From assembly GCF_020697055.1 (NCBI RefSeq), contig NZ_JAJFBP010000017.1, positions 1 to 64,000 of the forward strand: DNA of 64,000 nt, written 5' to 3'. Shown here in pieces: positions 1 to 9,444 of the stretch (its first letter is position 1; every line of letters begins with the position of its first letter). Origin of the DNA: Panacagrimonas sp. Lineage in GTDB: Bacteria; Pseudomonadota; Gammaproteobacteria; Nevskiales; Nevskiaceae. Position numbers and translations under genes: made by a program. The notes beneath the pieces were generated by a model, which searched no databases, was not told where the DNA came from, and worked only from the letters and a program-made list of their open reading frames with translations.

Positions 1-886
<886 letters not shown>

Positions 887-900
887 ATAACGCTCAAGCA

Positions 901-920
901 TTCTTGCGGTCACGCAAGAA
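901..920 (+). other. Hairpin in the 23S-5S spacer
   Basis: TTCTTGCG (901-908) and CGCAAGAA (913-920) form a perfect 8-bp stem around GTCA, 15 nt after the predicted end of 23S. Its position suggests an rRNA processing stem, which is an inference. The rest of the spacer (887-1019) shows no tRNA. Confidence 0.5.
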
Positions 921-1019
921 GACAAATTCAAAGTCAACACTGAGGCATTGAGAGCTTCAGGCGTTCAACTACAAACCAAATTCGATGGATTGATCGAAGA
1001 ATCATTCCATCAGCCAGTT

Positions 1020-1137
1020 TGCCTGGCGGCATTAGCGAGTTGGAACCACCCGTTCCCATCCCGAACACGGAAGTGAAACGACTCAGCGCCGATGATAGTG
1101 CGGCAGCTGTCGTGTGAAAGTAGGTCACTGCCAGGCT
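1020..1137 (+). rRNA. rrf: 5S ribosomal RNA
   Basis: Complete 5S rRNA of the large subunit. The terminal stem is GCCTGGC (1021-1027) with GCCAGGC (1130-1136). Between them is the strongly conserved block with CCCATCCCGAACACGGAAG near 1056-1074 and the loop E region GTGAAAGTAGGTCA near 1113-1126. The ends are placed from the terminal helix and may be off by one or two bases. It is co-transcribed with the upstream 23S and followed closely by a terminator. Confidence 0.95.
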
Positions 1138-1147
1138 CTTAAATAAG

Positions 1148-1181
1148 ACCCCTCCGGATAATCCGGCGGGGTTTTTCTTTT
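1148..1181 (+). terminator. Rho-independent terminator of the rRNA operon
   Basis: The stem runs 1148-1158 with 1162-1172: ACCCC, one mismatch, CCGGA, loop TAA, TCCGG, mismatch, GGGGT. It is followed by TTTTTCTTTT. It sits 11 nt after 5S and ends the operon. Confidence 0.9.
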
Positions 1182-1309
1182 GGTTTGCAGCGCGATTGCG
1201 TTCGAAGGGCGGTGAGCTACGCGTTGGTACGCACGTATGCCGAGGGGGGCCCACAGGAAGAGGCTAGCGCTGCCGACTGTTCGGCGCGAAACCGTTACTG
1301 GAGCGAACC

Positions 1310-1570
1310 ATGAAAACCTGGAAGCTGGCCCTGGCGTCGACCCTGTTGGCGCTCAGCACTTTGGCAGCGCAAGCTGCGGTTGACCTCAATACTGCGGATG
1401 CGAAGGCACTCGAGAAGCTGCCGGGCATTGGCCCGGCCAAAGCGCAAGCAATCGTCGAACATCGAAGCAAGAACGGCGCATACAAGAACATTGAGGACCT
1501 GAAGAAGGTCGACGGGATTGGAAACAAGACGTTCGAGTCGCTGAAGAGCGAGATCTCTGTCACCAAGTGA
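1310..1570 (+). CDS. ComEA-like exported helix-hairpin-helix protein
   Basis: An 86-residue protein with a signal peptide (about residues 1-22, ending AAQA) followed by one ComEA-type helix-hairpin-helix domain. The two hairpins are visible as LPGIGPAKA (37-45) and VDGIGNKT (67-74), and the lead-in VDLNTAD is typical of the family. Such small exported HhH proteins bind DNA without sequence preference; in competent bacteria ComEA pulls incoming DNA through the envelope. No other competence gene is near, so a role in uptake is inference only. It is monocistronic, with its own terminator downstream. Confidence 0.9.
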   Translation: MKTWKLALASTLLALSTLAAQAAVDLNTADAKALEKLPGIGPAKAQAIVEHRSKNGAYKNIEDLKKVDGIGNKTFESLKSEISVTK

Positions 1571-1586
1571 GATCGTAGTGAGGCAG

Positions 1587-1626
1587 AACCAGGGCGAAGT
1601 GCAGCACCCTTCGCCTTGGTTTCTCT
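1587..1626 (+). terminator. Terminator after the HhH gene
   Basis: AACCAGGGCGAAG (1587-1599) pairs with CTTCGCCTTGGTT (1609-1621), 13 bp with one G-U, loop of 9 nt, then TCTCT. The remaining stretch to 1803 shows no convincing gene. Confidence 0.75.
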
Positions 1627-1803
1627 GACGGCAAGCGGGCATGACGCCAAACGACCAATATCGCGCGACATCGCTCCGTAGAGAAACGCCACCCGAGCGC
1701 GCCGATCGCAACGACCTGCTGCGGGGCGCCGCCCTGATTTCGCAACCCCGAGGATGCAGGCATTCTCCCAGCGTCATGCGGTCGATCGGTCAACCCAAGT
1801 CCG

Positions 1804-2724
1804 TTGAGCTCAACTACTTCCCGCGTTGAACCAGGTGTTGTTGCCGCCTTTTTGATCGTCTATCTGGTGTGGGGATCGACGTACTTGGGCATCCGGGTGA
1901 TGGTCGAGCATCTCCCACCATTCTTGTCGGCGGGAGTTCGGTTCCTGATTGCGGGAACAATCATGCTGCTTTACGCGAGATGGAAGGGATACCGTCTTCC
2001 TGCCACGATCTCAGAGCTGCAAAGCATCGTGGTGGTGAGTATCACCATGTTGGTGGGTGCCAACGGCCTCGTGACCTGGAGCGAACAGTGGGTAGAGTCG
2101 AGCCAAGCCGCCCTGATTGTCGCAACCGCAGCCTTGTGGATCGCGTGGATGGGTTCGCTTGGGCCGCAAGGTGAACCGGTGACCTTCCCGACGTACTTGG
2201 GATTGATCCTGGGCGTCGGCGGCGTGGCGCTTTTGGTTGGCCAGGGAATCGAACTCGGCCACGCGCCGTGGTTTGCTTACGTAGCGTTGCTGGTCTCTCC
2301 GTTCTTGTGGGCCCTAGGGTCTATCGTGTCGAAGCGACGACCTGTCGCCTGCGCGCCATTTGCAAACGCCGCGACGCAGGTTTTGGTCGCCGGAATGGTC
2401 ATGACGATCATCGGATTCGCCAACGGAGAAGCTGAGCGATGGACGTGGGCACCTCGCTCGCTTTACGCGCTCCTTTATTTAACGATCTTTGGAACCTGCA
2501 TCGCCTATGGATGTTTCTTCTGGCTCGTGCACCAAGTAACGCCGGCGCAGTTGGGTACCTATGCATATGTGAATCCTGCGGTGGCGGTCCTGCTCGGGAG
2601 TTGGCTCTTAGATGAAAAGCTCAGCGCAGCGCAGATTGCGGGCACCTTCATCATCCTTGCTAGCGTCGTTGTCGTGAGTTTGGCCTCCAGTAGGTCGCGA
2701 CTTCGCGCGAGCCCGTCGACATGA
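1804..2724 (+). CDS. EamA/DMT-superfamily inner-membrane transporter
   Basis: A 306-residue polytopic protein with about ten hydrophobic helices arranged as two EamA repeats (roughly 12-140 and 155-290). The first helix carries the family hallmark VWGSTYLGIRV. Members export amino acids or metabolites; YedA/RhtA-like proteins are the closest type, but the substrate cannot be read from sequence. The start is a TTG at 1804, the only start upstream of the first helix in this frame that gives a normal N-terminus. The last codons overlap the start of the oligopeptide-binding protein gene by 4 bp (ATGA), which suggests translational coupling. Confidence 0.88.
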   Translation: MSSTTSRVEPGVVAAFLIVYLVWGSTYLGIRVMVEHLPPFLSAGVRFLIAGTIMLLYARWKGYRLPATISELQSIVVVSITMLVGANGLVTWSEQWVESSQAALIVATAALWIAWMGSLGPQGEPVTFPTYLGLILGVGGVALLVGQGIELGHAPWFAYVALLVSPFLWALGSIVSKRRPVACAPFANAATQVLVAGMVMTIIGFANGEAERWTWAPRSLYALLYLTIFGTCIAYGCFFWLVHQVTPAQLGTYAYVNPAVAVLLGSWLLDEKLSAAQIAGTFIILASVVVVSLASSRSRLRASPST

Positions 2725-4313
2725 AAACGCAATTTCGCCTACGGCTCGTCCTCGCCCTCCTAGCAATTCTCTTATCCGGCCCCGCCCTTGCCGGATCGCA
2801 ATCGATTCTGCGTAAGGGAAATGGCCCCGAAGTAGAGTCGCTCGATCCCCACAAGATCGAAGGCGTATCCGCTGCCAATGTGCTGCGTGACCTGTATGAA
2901 GGTCTGGTTGCTGAAGGACCGGATGCGCAGCTCCGTCCAGGTGTCGCTGAAAGCTGGAACGTGAGCGATGACCTACTCACCTACACTTTTCGATTGAGAG
3001 AAAACGCGCGCTGGTCGAACGGCGATCCCGTTACCGCGGACGATTTTGTCGCGGGCCTGCGACGCAGCGTCGATCCGTCAACTGGATCCCACTACGCCCA
3101 AATGCTCGCCCCGATAGAAAATGCGGTGGCGGTGATCGACGGCAAGCTGCCACCAGAAAAGCTCGGGGTGACGTCGCCGGATCCGCGCACGTTGGTCATC
3201 AGGCTCAAGGGTCCGACGCCTTATCTACTGGGCATGTTGGTGCATGCGTCGACATACCCGATCCACCGGCCCAGCATGGCGCAATACGGATCGCAATTCG
3301 CGCAACCCGGGAAACTGGTCAGCAATGGAGCATATCGGCTCAAAGAACGCGTGGTGCAATCGCACATAACGCTAGAGCGCAATCCTCGCTATTGGGACGA
3401 TGCAAATACCGGCATCGAAATTGTTCAATATCTAAATACCGAGGATCTAAATTCCGAGTTCAAGCGCTTCCGCGCGGGAGAACTGGACTGGACGTACGAG
3501 ATTCCAGCAGCACAGGCGCCCTGGATCCGGGCGAACATGCCGAACGAGTACAAGCTACATACCTATCTCGGCATCTACTACTACGGCTTCAATCTTTCGC
3601 GCCCTCCGTTCAAGAACAACCCGAAGCTGCGCCGCGCGCTAACCCTCGCGATAGATCGCAAGGTGATATGTGAAAAGGTATTGGGTATGGGAGAACAACC
3701 GGCGGACGCATGGATCCCGCCTGGGACAACGGGGCATCGAACGGCGCGCGCACAGTGGTCGGGCTGGCCGCGTGAGCAATCACTGGCCGAAGCGCGACGC
3801 CTCTACGCGGAAGCCGGCTACACGCCGGATAAGCCTGCCCGGGTCGAACTGCTCTACAACACGCATGAGAATCACAAGAAGGTCGCGACCGCGATCGCTG
3901 CGATGTGGAAGCAGTGGCTCGGCGTGGACGTGGTGCTGGTGAATCAGGAATGGAAAGTCTATCTGCAGAGCCGACGACTGAAGTCCACCACACAAGTCTT
4001 TCGCGCCGGATGGATCGGCGACTACAACGACGCCAGCTCGTTCCTCGAGATCCTGCAGTCGGGACACGGTTTGAACGACACCGGGTATGCGAGCAAAAGC
4101 TACGACGACTTGCTGGCGAAGGCGGCCAGCGAAGCCGACCCGGTACGGCGCGAAGAATGGATGCATGAAGCCGAGGCGCAGCTGCTTGAGGACCTGCCGG
4201 TCATTCCGATCTATTTCTATGTGACCAAGCGCCTCGTGTCGCCGCGCGTGAAGGGATGGAGCGGAAACATCATGGACCACCATCCGTCCCGATTCATGCG
4301 GCTCGATGGCTGA
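2721..4313 (+). CDS. oppA: Oligopeptide ABC transporter, periplasmic binding protein (OppA-like)
   Basis: A 530-residue solute-binding protein of family 5. Residues 1-24 form a signal peptide ending GPALA, and the SBP_bac_5 domain covers about 65-445 (early motif VESLDPHKIEGVSAANVLRD, later DWTYEIPA and LRRALTLAIDRK). It would capture peptides in the periplasm and deliver them to the membrane permeases encoded downstream. It overlaps the EamA gene by 4 bp at its start. An intrinsic terminator lies between it and oppB, so the binding protein is probably made in excess over the permeases. The match to OppA/MppA-type proteins is clear; the exact ligand is not known. Confidence 0.92.
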   Translation: MKTQFRLRLVLALLAILLSGPALAGSQSILRKGNGPEVESLDPHKIEGVSAANVLRDLYEGLVAEGPDAQLRPGVAESWNVSDDLLTYTFRLRENARWSNGDPVTADDFVAGLRRSVDPSTGSHYAQMLAPIENAVAVIDGKLPPEKLGVTSPDPRTLVIRLKGPTPYLLGMLVHASTYPIHRPSMAQYGSQFAQPGKLVSNGAYRLKERVVQSHITLERNPRYWDDANTGIEIVQYLNTEDLNSEFKRFRAGELDWTYEIPAAQAPWIRANMPNEYKLHTYLGIYYYGFNLSRPPFKNNPKLRRALTLAIDRKVICEKVLGMGEQPADAWIPPGTTGHRTARAQWSGWPREQSLAEARRLYAEAGYTPDKPARVELLYNTHENHKKVATAIAAMWKQWLGVDVVLVNQEWKVYLQSRRLKSTTQVFRAGWIGDYNDASSFLEILQSGHGLNDTGYASKSYDDLLAKAASEADPVRREEWMHEAEAQLLEDLPVIPIYFYVTKRLVSPRVKGWSGNIMDHHPSRFMRLDG

Positions 4314-4571
4314 TCTCGCGCCATTGCGCGCCGAAATCTGACGAAAGCTGTCAGGGGTCGCCCGGTGACGGCGCCCATCGGTCTTGTCCGACGTCATGGA
4401 AAAGCCCAATTCCGTCAGGGCTAAAGCGCCACCAATTGGAAAAGTCCTTCGTCGGCCCGAAGCCTGCATCTCCATCGGCAGGACGATCGCCACGACCGCA
4501 TTTGGTCCGTGCAACTCGCAGCGCCTCCGCCGCCGTGACCGCGATTCGTCTGCCGCGTTGGGGGCGGAGAG
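4314..4571. other. Non-coding gap between oppA and oppB
   Basis: About 260 bp with no convincing gene. Several short open frames cross it on both strands but none has a ribosome-binding site or recognisable domain. It could be a decayed gene, a leader or a small RNA; nothing in the sequence decides. Confidence 0.4.
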
Positions 4572-4606
4572 GGGCGAGGTCGCACGTCGACCTCGCCCTT
4601 CTTTTC
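4572..4606 (+). terminator. Intrinsic terminator between oppA and oppB
   Basis: GGGCGAGGTCG (4572-4582) and CGACCTCGCCC (4588-4598) form a perfect 11-bp stem around a 5-nt loop, followed by TTCTTTTCT. This is the strongest terminator of the window. It would attenuate transcription from oppA into oppBCD. Confidence 0.85.
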
Positions 4607-4679
4607 TGTCCGGGTGCGCCTTCGATTGACGCCCCCTCAGCGGGCCGCGATGCTTGCCACACTCCACTCGCGCGCGCCC

Positions 4680-5603
4680 ATGGTTCGTCTCGCACTGATC
4701 CGACTCGCCAGCGCGATCCCGACGCTCTTGCTGCTGATCGCGCTGGCGTTCTTCATGATGCGGGCCGCGCCAGGCGGCCCGTTCGATTCGGAACGGGTCC
4801 TTCCGCCGGAAGTTCAAGCGCAGCTCGAACAGGCCTATCACCTCGACGAGCCGATGTGGAAGCAGCTCGCACGTTATATCGGGGGCGTGCTGCAGGGTGA
4901 CCTAGGGCCTTCTTTCCAGTACACCGATTTCACCGTCAAGGAGCTCATCCTCCAGGGTTTGCCGGTGTCGATGCAGGTCGGTCTCACCGCGATGCTGCTC
5001 GCGCTTCTCGTCGGCTGTTTCGCAGGAACTGTGGCAGCACTACGTCAGAACAGCCTGACGGACCATCTCGTGATGGGCCTTGCGATGACAGGGATGTCGG
5101 TGCCGGTCTTCGTGGTGGCCCCGCTATTGATCTTGCTGTTCGCCGTTGGCCTCGGCTTGCTGCCGGCAGGAGGCTGGCAGGGCGGGGGGCTGCGTGACAT
5201 GGCGCTGCCGGTGACCGCGTTGGCGTTGCCACAAATCGCGATCCTTGCGCGACTGATGCGCGGTTCGATGATCGAGGTGCTGAACTCCAATTACATCCGG
5301 ACGGCGCGCGCCAAAGGCCTTCCGACACGTTCCGTAATTCTGCGGCACGCTCTCCGACCCGCGCTGATGCCCGTGCTCTCCTATCTCGGTCCCGCTGTCG
5401 CCGGCATCCTCACCGGATCGGTGGTCATCGAGCAGATATTCGGGATTCCCGGAATCGGTCGCTATTTCGTCCAGGCCGCCATCAACCGTGATTACACGCT
5501 GGTGATGGGGGTCGTGGTGTTCTACGGCACACTCATCATCGCGTTCAATTTCCTGGTGGATCTCTTGTACGGCTTGCTGGATCCGCGTGTTCGCGCCTCA
5601 TGA
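4680..5603 (+). CDS. oppB: Oligopeptide ABC transporter permease (OppB-like)
   Basis: A 307-residue inner-membrane permease, the first of two BPD_transp_1 subunits forming the peptide channel. It has about six helices, a large periplasmic loop after helix 1 (PFDSERVLPPEVQ onward), and the cytoplasmic EAA loop near residues 205-228 (RTARAKGLPTRSVILRHALR) that docks on the ATPase. The ATG at 4680 is chosen because it starts directly before helix 1; a longer frame opens at 4614 but adds an unlikely basic extension. Its stop overlaps the oppC start by 4 bp. Confidence 0.92.
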   Translation: MVRLALIRLASAIPTLLLLIALAFFMMRAAPGGPFDSERVLPPEVQAQLEQAYHLDEPMWKQLARYIGGVLQGDLGPSFQYTDFTVKELILQGLPVSMQVGLTAMLLALLVGCFAGTVAALRQNSLTDHLVMGLAMTGMSVPVFVVAPLLILLFAVGLGLLPAGGWQGGGLRDMALPVTALALPQIAILARLMRGSMIEVLNSNYIRTARAKGLPTRSVILRHALRPALMPVLSYLGPAVAGILTGSVVIEQIFGIPGIGRYFVQAAINRDYTLVMGVVVFYGTLIIAFNFLVDLLYGLLDPRVRAS

Positions 5604-6505
5604 AAGCCAATGCCGCCAACGCGACCGCTCTCGCGACCGTCGCCTCGGCGCCGCCGGGTCGCAGCCTCTGGTCGGATGCCCGACGTCGGCTGATTTCAAA
5701 CCGAGCGGCGATGGCAGCGCTCGTCCTTCTGACCCTGATGGTCGCGCTGATCCTCGTCGGCCCGATGTTCAGTCCCTGGACGTACGACTACATTGATTTC
5801 GACGGCGACTGGCGCGCCCCACCCCAAGTCGAAGGCCTGCACCTGTTCGGCACCGATCAGCTCGGGCGCGACCTGTTCGTCCGCACGCTCGTCGGCGGTC
5901 GCATCTCTTTGATGGTAGGAATCGTCGCCACGCTGGTGTCGCTGTTGATCGGCGTGACCTATGGCGCCGTCGCGGGCTACTTCGGCGGACGCATCGACAA
6001 CATGATGATGCGCGCGGTCGACATCCTCTACGCGCTGCCTTTCATGTTCCTCGTGATCCTTCTGATGGTGGTGTTCGGACGCCACCTCGTGCTGATCTTC
6101 GTCGCCATCGGCGCCATCAACTGGCTCGACATGGCGCGAATCGTCCGCGGTCAGACTCTGGCGCTCAAGAACCGCGAGTTCGTGATGGCCGCGCGCGCGT
6201 CGGGAGTCAGCAATGCCCGGATCATCCGGCGGCACATCGTGCCCAATCTGCTCGGCGTGGTAGCGGTCTACGTGACGCTCACGATTCCGCACGTGATCCT
6301 GGTCGAGTCCTTCCTGAGCTTTCTCGGATTGGGCGTGCAGGAGCCGGCAACGAGCTGGGGTGCGCTGGTGAACGATGGCGCGCGCGACATGGAAGCCGCG
6401 CCCTGGGCACTGGCGTTCCCGGCGGCATTTCTGGCCCTGACGTTGTTCTGTTTCAACTTCATCGGCGATGGGCTGCGCGACGCCCTCGACCCCAAGGACC
6501 GCTGA
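5600..6505 (+). CDS. oppC: Oligopeptide ABC transporter permease (OppC-like)
   Basis: A 301-residue partner permease. It has an OppC_N-type first helix (about 38-58), the FGTDQLGRDLFVR signature before helix 2, and an EAA loop near residues 193-215 (VMAARASGVSNARIIRRHI). With OppB it forms the transmembrane pathway. The ATG lies in an ATGA overlap with oppB, indicating coupled translation. The C-terminal NFIGDGLRDALDPKDR is the standard ending of this family. Confidence 0.93.
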   Translation: MKANAANATALATVASAPPGRSLWSDARRRLISNRAAMAALVLLTLMVALILVGPMFSPWTYDYIDFDGDWRAPPQVEGLHLFGTDQLGRDLFVRTLVGGRISLMVGIVATLVSLLIGVTYGAVAGYFGGRIDNMMMRAVDILYALPFMFLVILLMVVFGRHLVLIFVAIGAINWLDMARIVRGQTLALKNREFVMAARASGVSNARIIRRHIVPNLLGVVAVYVTLTIPHVILVESFLSFLGLGVQEPATSWGALVNDGARDMEAAPWALAFPAAFLALTLFCFNFIGDGLRDALDPKDR

Positions 6506-6514
6506 AGGTCGGCC

Positions 6515-7498
6515 GTGACGACCCTGCTCGAGGTGCGGGACCTGTGTGTGAGTTTCGACACGCCCGACGGCAAGGTCCCGGCGGTGGATCATTTGAGCTT
6601 CGCGCTCGCGGCCGGCGATGCGCTCGGCATCGTTGGCGAGTCCGGTGCGGGAAAGTCGCAGACCGCTCTGGCGATACTGGGCCTTCTCGCGCGCAACGCA
6701 AGCGTCTCCGGATCGATTCGCTTCGAAGGACAGGACCTGCTGAAGCTGCGGCCGTCACAATGGTCGAAGGTGCGCGGCAATCGTCTCGCAATGGTCTTCC
6801 AGGATCCGATGACGAGCCTCAATCCGTATCTGCGCGTCGAGACGCAGATCGGTGAGGTCCTCGAACGACATCGCGGACTCTCACGCGCACAGGCGCGCGC
6901 GGAGAGCCTGCGACTCCTCGAGGCCGTCCACATCGCGGACGGTGTCAGTCGCCTTCGCGCCTACCCGCACGAACTCTCGGGTGGCCAACGCCAGCGCGTG
7001 ATGATCGCGATCGCCCTGGCCTGCAGGCCGGCGTTGCTGCTCGCCGACGAGCCGACTACCGCGCTCGACGTCACGGTCCAGGCGCAGATCCTGTCGTTGT
7101 TCGCGGAACTGAGGCGCGAGTTCGGCGTGGCGATGATCCTGATCACGCACGACTTCGGCGTCGTCACCGAGGTGTGCGACCACACGCTGGTGATGTACGC
7201 AGGACGTGCGGCGGAGTCCGGCGCCACGCGCGCGTTGCTGGAGCATCCGGCGCACCCCTATACCCGCGCACTGCTCGAGGCACGGCCGCGCCTCGACGCG
7301 CGGATCACCGAACGCCTGCTGGCGTTGCCGGGCCAGCCGCCCGACCTGCTGCACCTGCCGCCTGGCTGCGCCTTTGCGCCACGCTGTCCAATCGCGATCG
7401 AAGCCTGCACGAACGCGATCCCGCCGCTGGCGCCGATCGAGACGGGCAGGCTGGCCGCCTGCATCCGTTTGCGGAATCCGAATCGGTCTACCGGTTAA
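6515..7498 (+). CDS. oppD: Oligopeptide ABC transporter ATPase (OppD-like)
   Basis: A 327-residue nucleotide-binding subunit. Walker A is GESGAGKS (about 42-49), followed by Q-loop VFQDPMTSLNP, signature LSGGQRQRV (about 154), Walker B LLLADEP (about 173) and switch ITHDFG. The C-terminal oligo_HPY region contains the cysteine motif CAFAPRCPIAIEAC. It hydrolyses ATP to drive peptide import. The start is GTG at 6515, 9 nt after oppC. Peptide importers usually carry a second ATPase, OppF, next to OppD; none follows here, so the second site must be encoded elsewhere or OppD pairs with itself. Its stop codon overlaps that of the convergent TetR gene. Confidence 0.92.
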   Translation: MTTLLEVRDLCVSFDTPDGKVPAVDHLSFALAAGDALGIVGESGAGKSQTALAILGLLARNASVSGSIRFEGQDLLKLRPSQWSKVRGNRLAMVFQDPMTSLNPYLRVETQIGEVLERHRGLSRAQARAESLRLLEAVHIADGVSRLRAYPHELSGGQRQRVMIAIALACRPALLLADEPTTALDVTVQAQILSLFAELRREFGVAMILITHDFGVVTEVCDHTLVMYAGRAAESGATRALLEHPAHPYTRALLEARPRLDARITERLLALPGQPPDLLHLPPGCAFAPRCPIAIEACTNAIPPLAPIETGRLAACIRLRNPNRSTG

Positions 7499-8205
7499 CC
7501 GGCGCTCCAGTCGGCGGGACGAGGCGGTGCGGTGCGAACGCCGCGCCTGGACCGCATCTGCGTCGCCATCATGCTCGCCCACACTTCGAGGAAGTGCCGG
7601 CTGTCGGCCGCACTGACCGACGCGCGTTCGCCCGCGGCTATTCCGCTCAGCAGCCAGTGTGTGAGCACGAACAGATCGCGCGGCGTGACCACGCCCTCGG
7701 CGCGCTTTTCGAAGTAGTGATCGATCGCGCCGTCGATCGTTCGCAAGGTGCGCTCCGAAAGCGCCTGCATCGCTGAGGCCAGATCCGGATCGTGCTTGGC
7801 CGCGGTGATCAATTCGAAATAGGCGCCGAAGTGGCGCGTTCCGTAGATCGTTTTCCAGGCTCCATCGACCACCGCGGCCACGCGATCCGCGTCTTCGGCG
7901 ATCGCCAGCAGCATCTCCCCCAGCAGTCGATAGGCGCGACGCATGAGGAACTCTGTGGCCTCGAGGATGAGCGAGTTCTTGGTGGGGAAGTGATGCAGGT
8001 GCGCGCCGCGCGACACGCCGGCGCGTCGCACGATCGAGCTCACGGTCGTGGCCGCGTACCCGTCCTTCGTCAGACAGTGCAACGTCGCGTCGATCAAGCG
8101 GCGCCGCATCGCATCGCTGCGCTCGGTCTGCGTGCGGCGCCGGGGTCGTTCGGCGCCATCCGAGGAACTGACCGTTGACCGGGTGGTTCGGGGCACGTGG
8201 GTCAT
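7495..8205 (-). CDS. TetR-family transcriptional regulator
   Basis: A 236-residue regulator. The N-terminal helix-turn-helix reads TTVSSIVRRAGVSRGAHLHH, followed by F-T-K-N, standard for TetR proteins; the C-terminal half is the ligand-binding and dimerisation part. The ATG at 8205 is preferred over one at 8265 because the longer form would read through the palindrome at 8231-8258, which is most likely its operator. It is divergent from the acyl-CoA dehydrogenase gene, so it probably represses both itself and the acyl-CoA operon, released by an acyl-CoA or related ligand (inference from FadR/PsrA/KstR-type systems). Confidence 0.9.
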   Translation of the reverse strand: MTHVPRTTRSTVSSSDGAERPRRRTQTERSDAMRRRLIDATLHCLTKDGYAATTVSSIVRRAGVSRGAHLHHFPTKNSLILEATEFLMRRAYRLLGEMLLAIAEDADRVAAVVDGAWKTIYGTRHFGAYFELITAAKHDPDLASAMQALSERTLRTIDGAIDHYFEKRAEGVVTPRDLFVLTHWLLSGIAAGERASVSAADSRHFLEVWASMMATQMRSRRGVRTAPPRPADWSAG

Positions 8206-8230
8206 TAAGCGAGAGGTTGCCTGGCCGGAT

Positions 8231-8258
8231 TTTACATACAGTACGTACTGCATGTAAA
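8231..8258. promoter_or_regulatory. Palindromic operator between TetR and acyl-CoA dehydrogenase genes
   Basis: A 28-bp inverted repeat centred at 8244/8245 with 13 of 14 pairs matching (only 8238/8251 differ). The core is CAGTACGTACTG, flanked by TTTACAT and ATGTAAA. It lies 25 bp upstream of the TetR start and 39 bp upstream of the dehydrogenase start, the usual place for a TetR autoregulatory operator. Confidence 0.8.
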
Positions 8259-8297
8259 TTGGCACCCAGGCGTCTTCAATTCCATCCGGAGCATTCG

Positions 8298-9437
8298 ATG
8301 ATTCCCCGCACCCTGTACGGTCCCGAGCACGAAGATTTCCGCAAGACCGTGCGCCGTTTCTTCGAAACCGAGATCGTTCCGCACCGCGAGCGTTTCGAAG
8401 AGCAACAGCACATCGACCGGCAGCTCTGGAACAAGGCGGGAGAGCTCGGCCTGCTGTGCGTCACCATGCCCGAGGATTTCGGCGGGCTCGGCGTCGACCG
8501 CACGTACAGCGTGATCCTGATGGAAGAACAGTCTTACGCAGGCGACTCCGGCGCCGGCTTTTCCCTGCACTCGGACATCGTCGCGAATTACGTCAACAAC
8601 TTCGGAAGCAAGGAGCAGAAGGCGCACTGGCTGCCGAAGATGGCGACCGGCGAAGTGGTCGGTGCCATCGCGATGACCGAACCCGGAACCGGCTCGGACC
8701 TGCAGTCGGTGAAGACCACGGCCGTCGTGGACGGGGACGACTACGTGATCAACGGCAGCAAGATCTTCATCACCAACGGGTACCTCTCGGATCTGGTCGT
8801 CGTGGTCGCCCGAACCGGCAATTCCGGCGAAGGCTCAAAGGACCTTTCGCTCATTCTGGTTGAGGCCGACCGCCCCGGCTTCAGCAAGGGCAGGCCGCTC
8901 AAGAAAGTCGGAATGAAGGCGCAGGACACGTGCGAACTGTTCTTCGAGAACGTCCGCGTGCCCAAGACCAACCGGCTGGGGCTCGAAGGCATGGGCTTCA
9001 TCATGCTGATGAAGGAACTCGCCTGGGAGCGGCTGATGATCGCGATCACCTCGGTGGCCGGGGGCGAAGCGGTGCTCAAGCACACGCTCGACTACACGCG
9101 CAACCGCAAGGTCTTCGGCAAGCCGGTGGCGCAGTTCCAGAACACGCGGTTCAAGCTCGCCGAGATGAAGGCCGAACTGTCGATCGCACGCGTCTATGTC
9201 GACAAGTGCATCGAGATGCAGCTCAAGGGCAAGCTCGGGGTCGACGATGCCGCCACCGCCAAATACTGGACCTCCGACCTCATGATGAAAGTCATCGACG
9301 AGTGCGTGCAGCTGCATGGCGGTTATGGCTACATGCTCGAATACCCGGTCGCACGCGCGTGGATCGATTCGCGCGCGCAGCGGATCTATGGCGGTACCAA
9401 CGAGATCATGAAGGAACTGATCGCGCGAACGATGTGA
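8298..9437 (+). CDS. Acyl-CoA dehydrogenase, long-chain/branched-chain type
   Basis: A 379-residue FAD flavoenzyme that introduces the alpha-beta double bond in an acyl-CoA. The flavin motif MTEPGTGSDL and the C-terminal IYGGTNEIMKELIAR match the mammalian long-chain enzyme closely. The short-chain catalytic Glu (YEGT) is absent, replaced by YGGT. The base is therefore expected at Glu244 (ELAWERL), as in long-chain and isovaleryl-CoA dehydrogenases. The ATG at 8298 has a GGAG-type ribosome site and a normal family N-terminus. It is followed at 7 nt by the racemase-like gene; the operon is probably under the divergent TetR. Confidence 0.93.
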   Translation: MIPRTLYGPEHEDFRKTVRRFFETEIVPHRERFEEQQHIDRQLWNKAGELGLLCVTMPEDFGGLGVDRTYSVILMEEQSYAGDSGAGFSLHSDIVANYVNNFGSKEQKAHWLPKMATGEVVGAIAMTEPGTGSDLQSVKTTAVVDGDDYVINGSKIFITNGYLSDLVVVVARTGNSGEGSKDLSLILVEADRPGFSKGRPLKKVGMKAQDTCELFFENVRVPKTNRLGLEGMGFIMLMKELAWERLMIAITSVAGGEAVLKHTLDYTRNRKVFGKPVAQFQNTRFKLAEMKAELSIARVYVDKCIEMQLKGKLGVDDAATAKYWTSDLMMKVIDECVQLHGGYGYMLEYPVARAWIDSRAQRIYGGTNEIMKELIARTM

Positions 9438-9444
9438 GTCGAGC

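Noticed and set aside
887-1019. tRNA in the 23S-5S spacer
   Set aside because: No cloverleaf or TTCGA-type T-arm is visible.
1641-1829. 62-codon frame before the EamA gene
   Set aside because: Overlaps the EamA start and shows no protein-like pattern.
4384-4629. 81-codon frame between oppA and oppB
   Set aside because: Reads through the terminator hairpin, has no ribosome site and no recognised domain.
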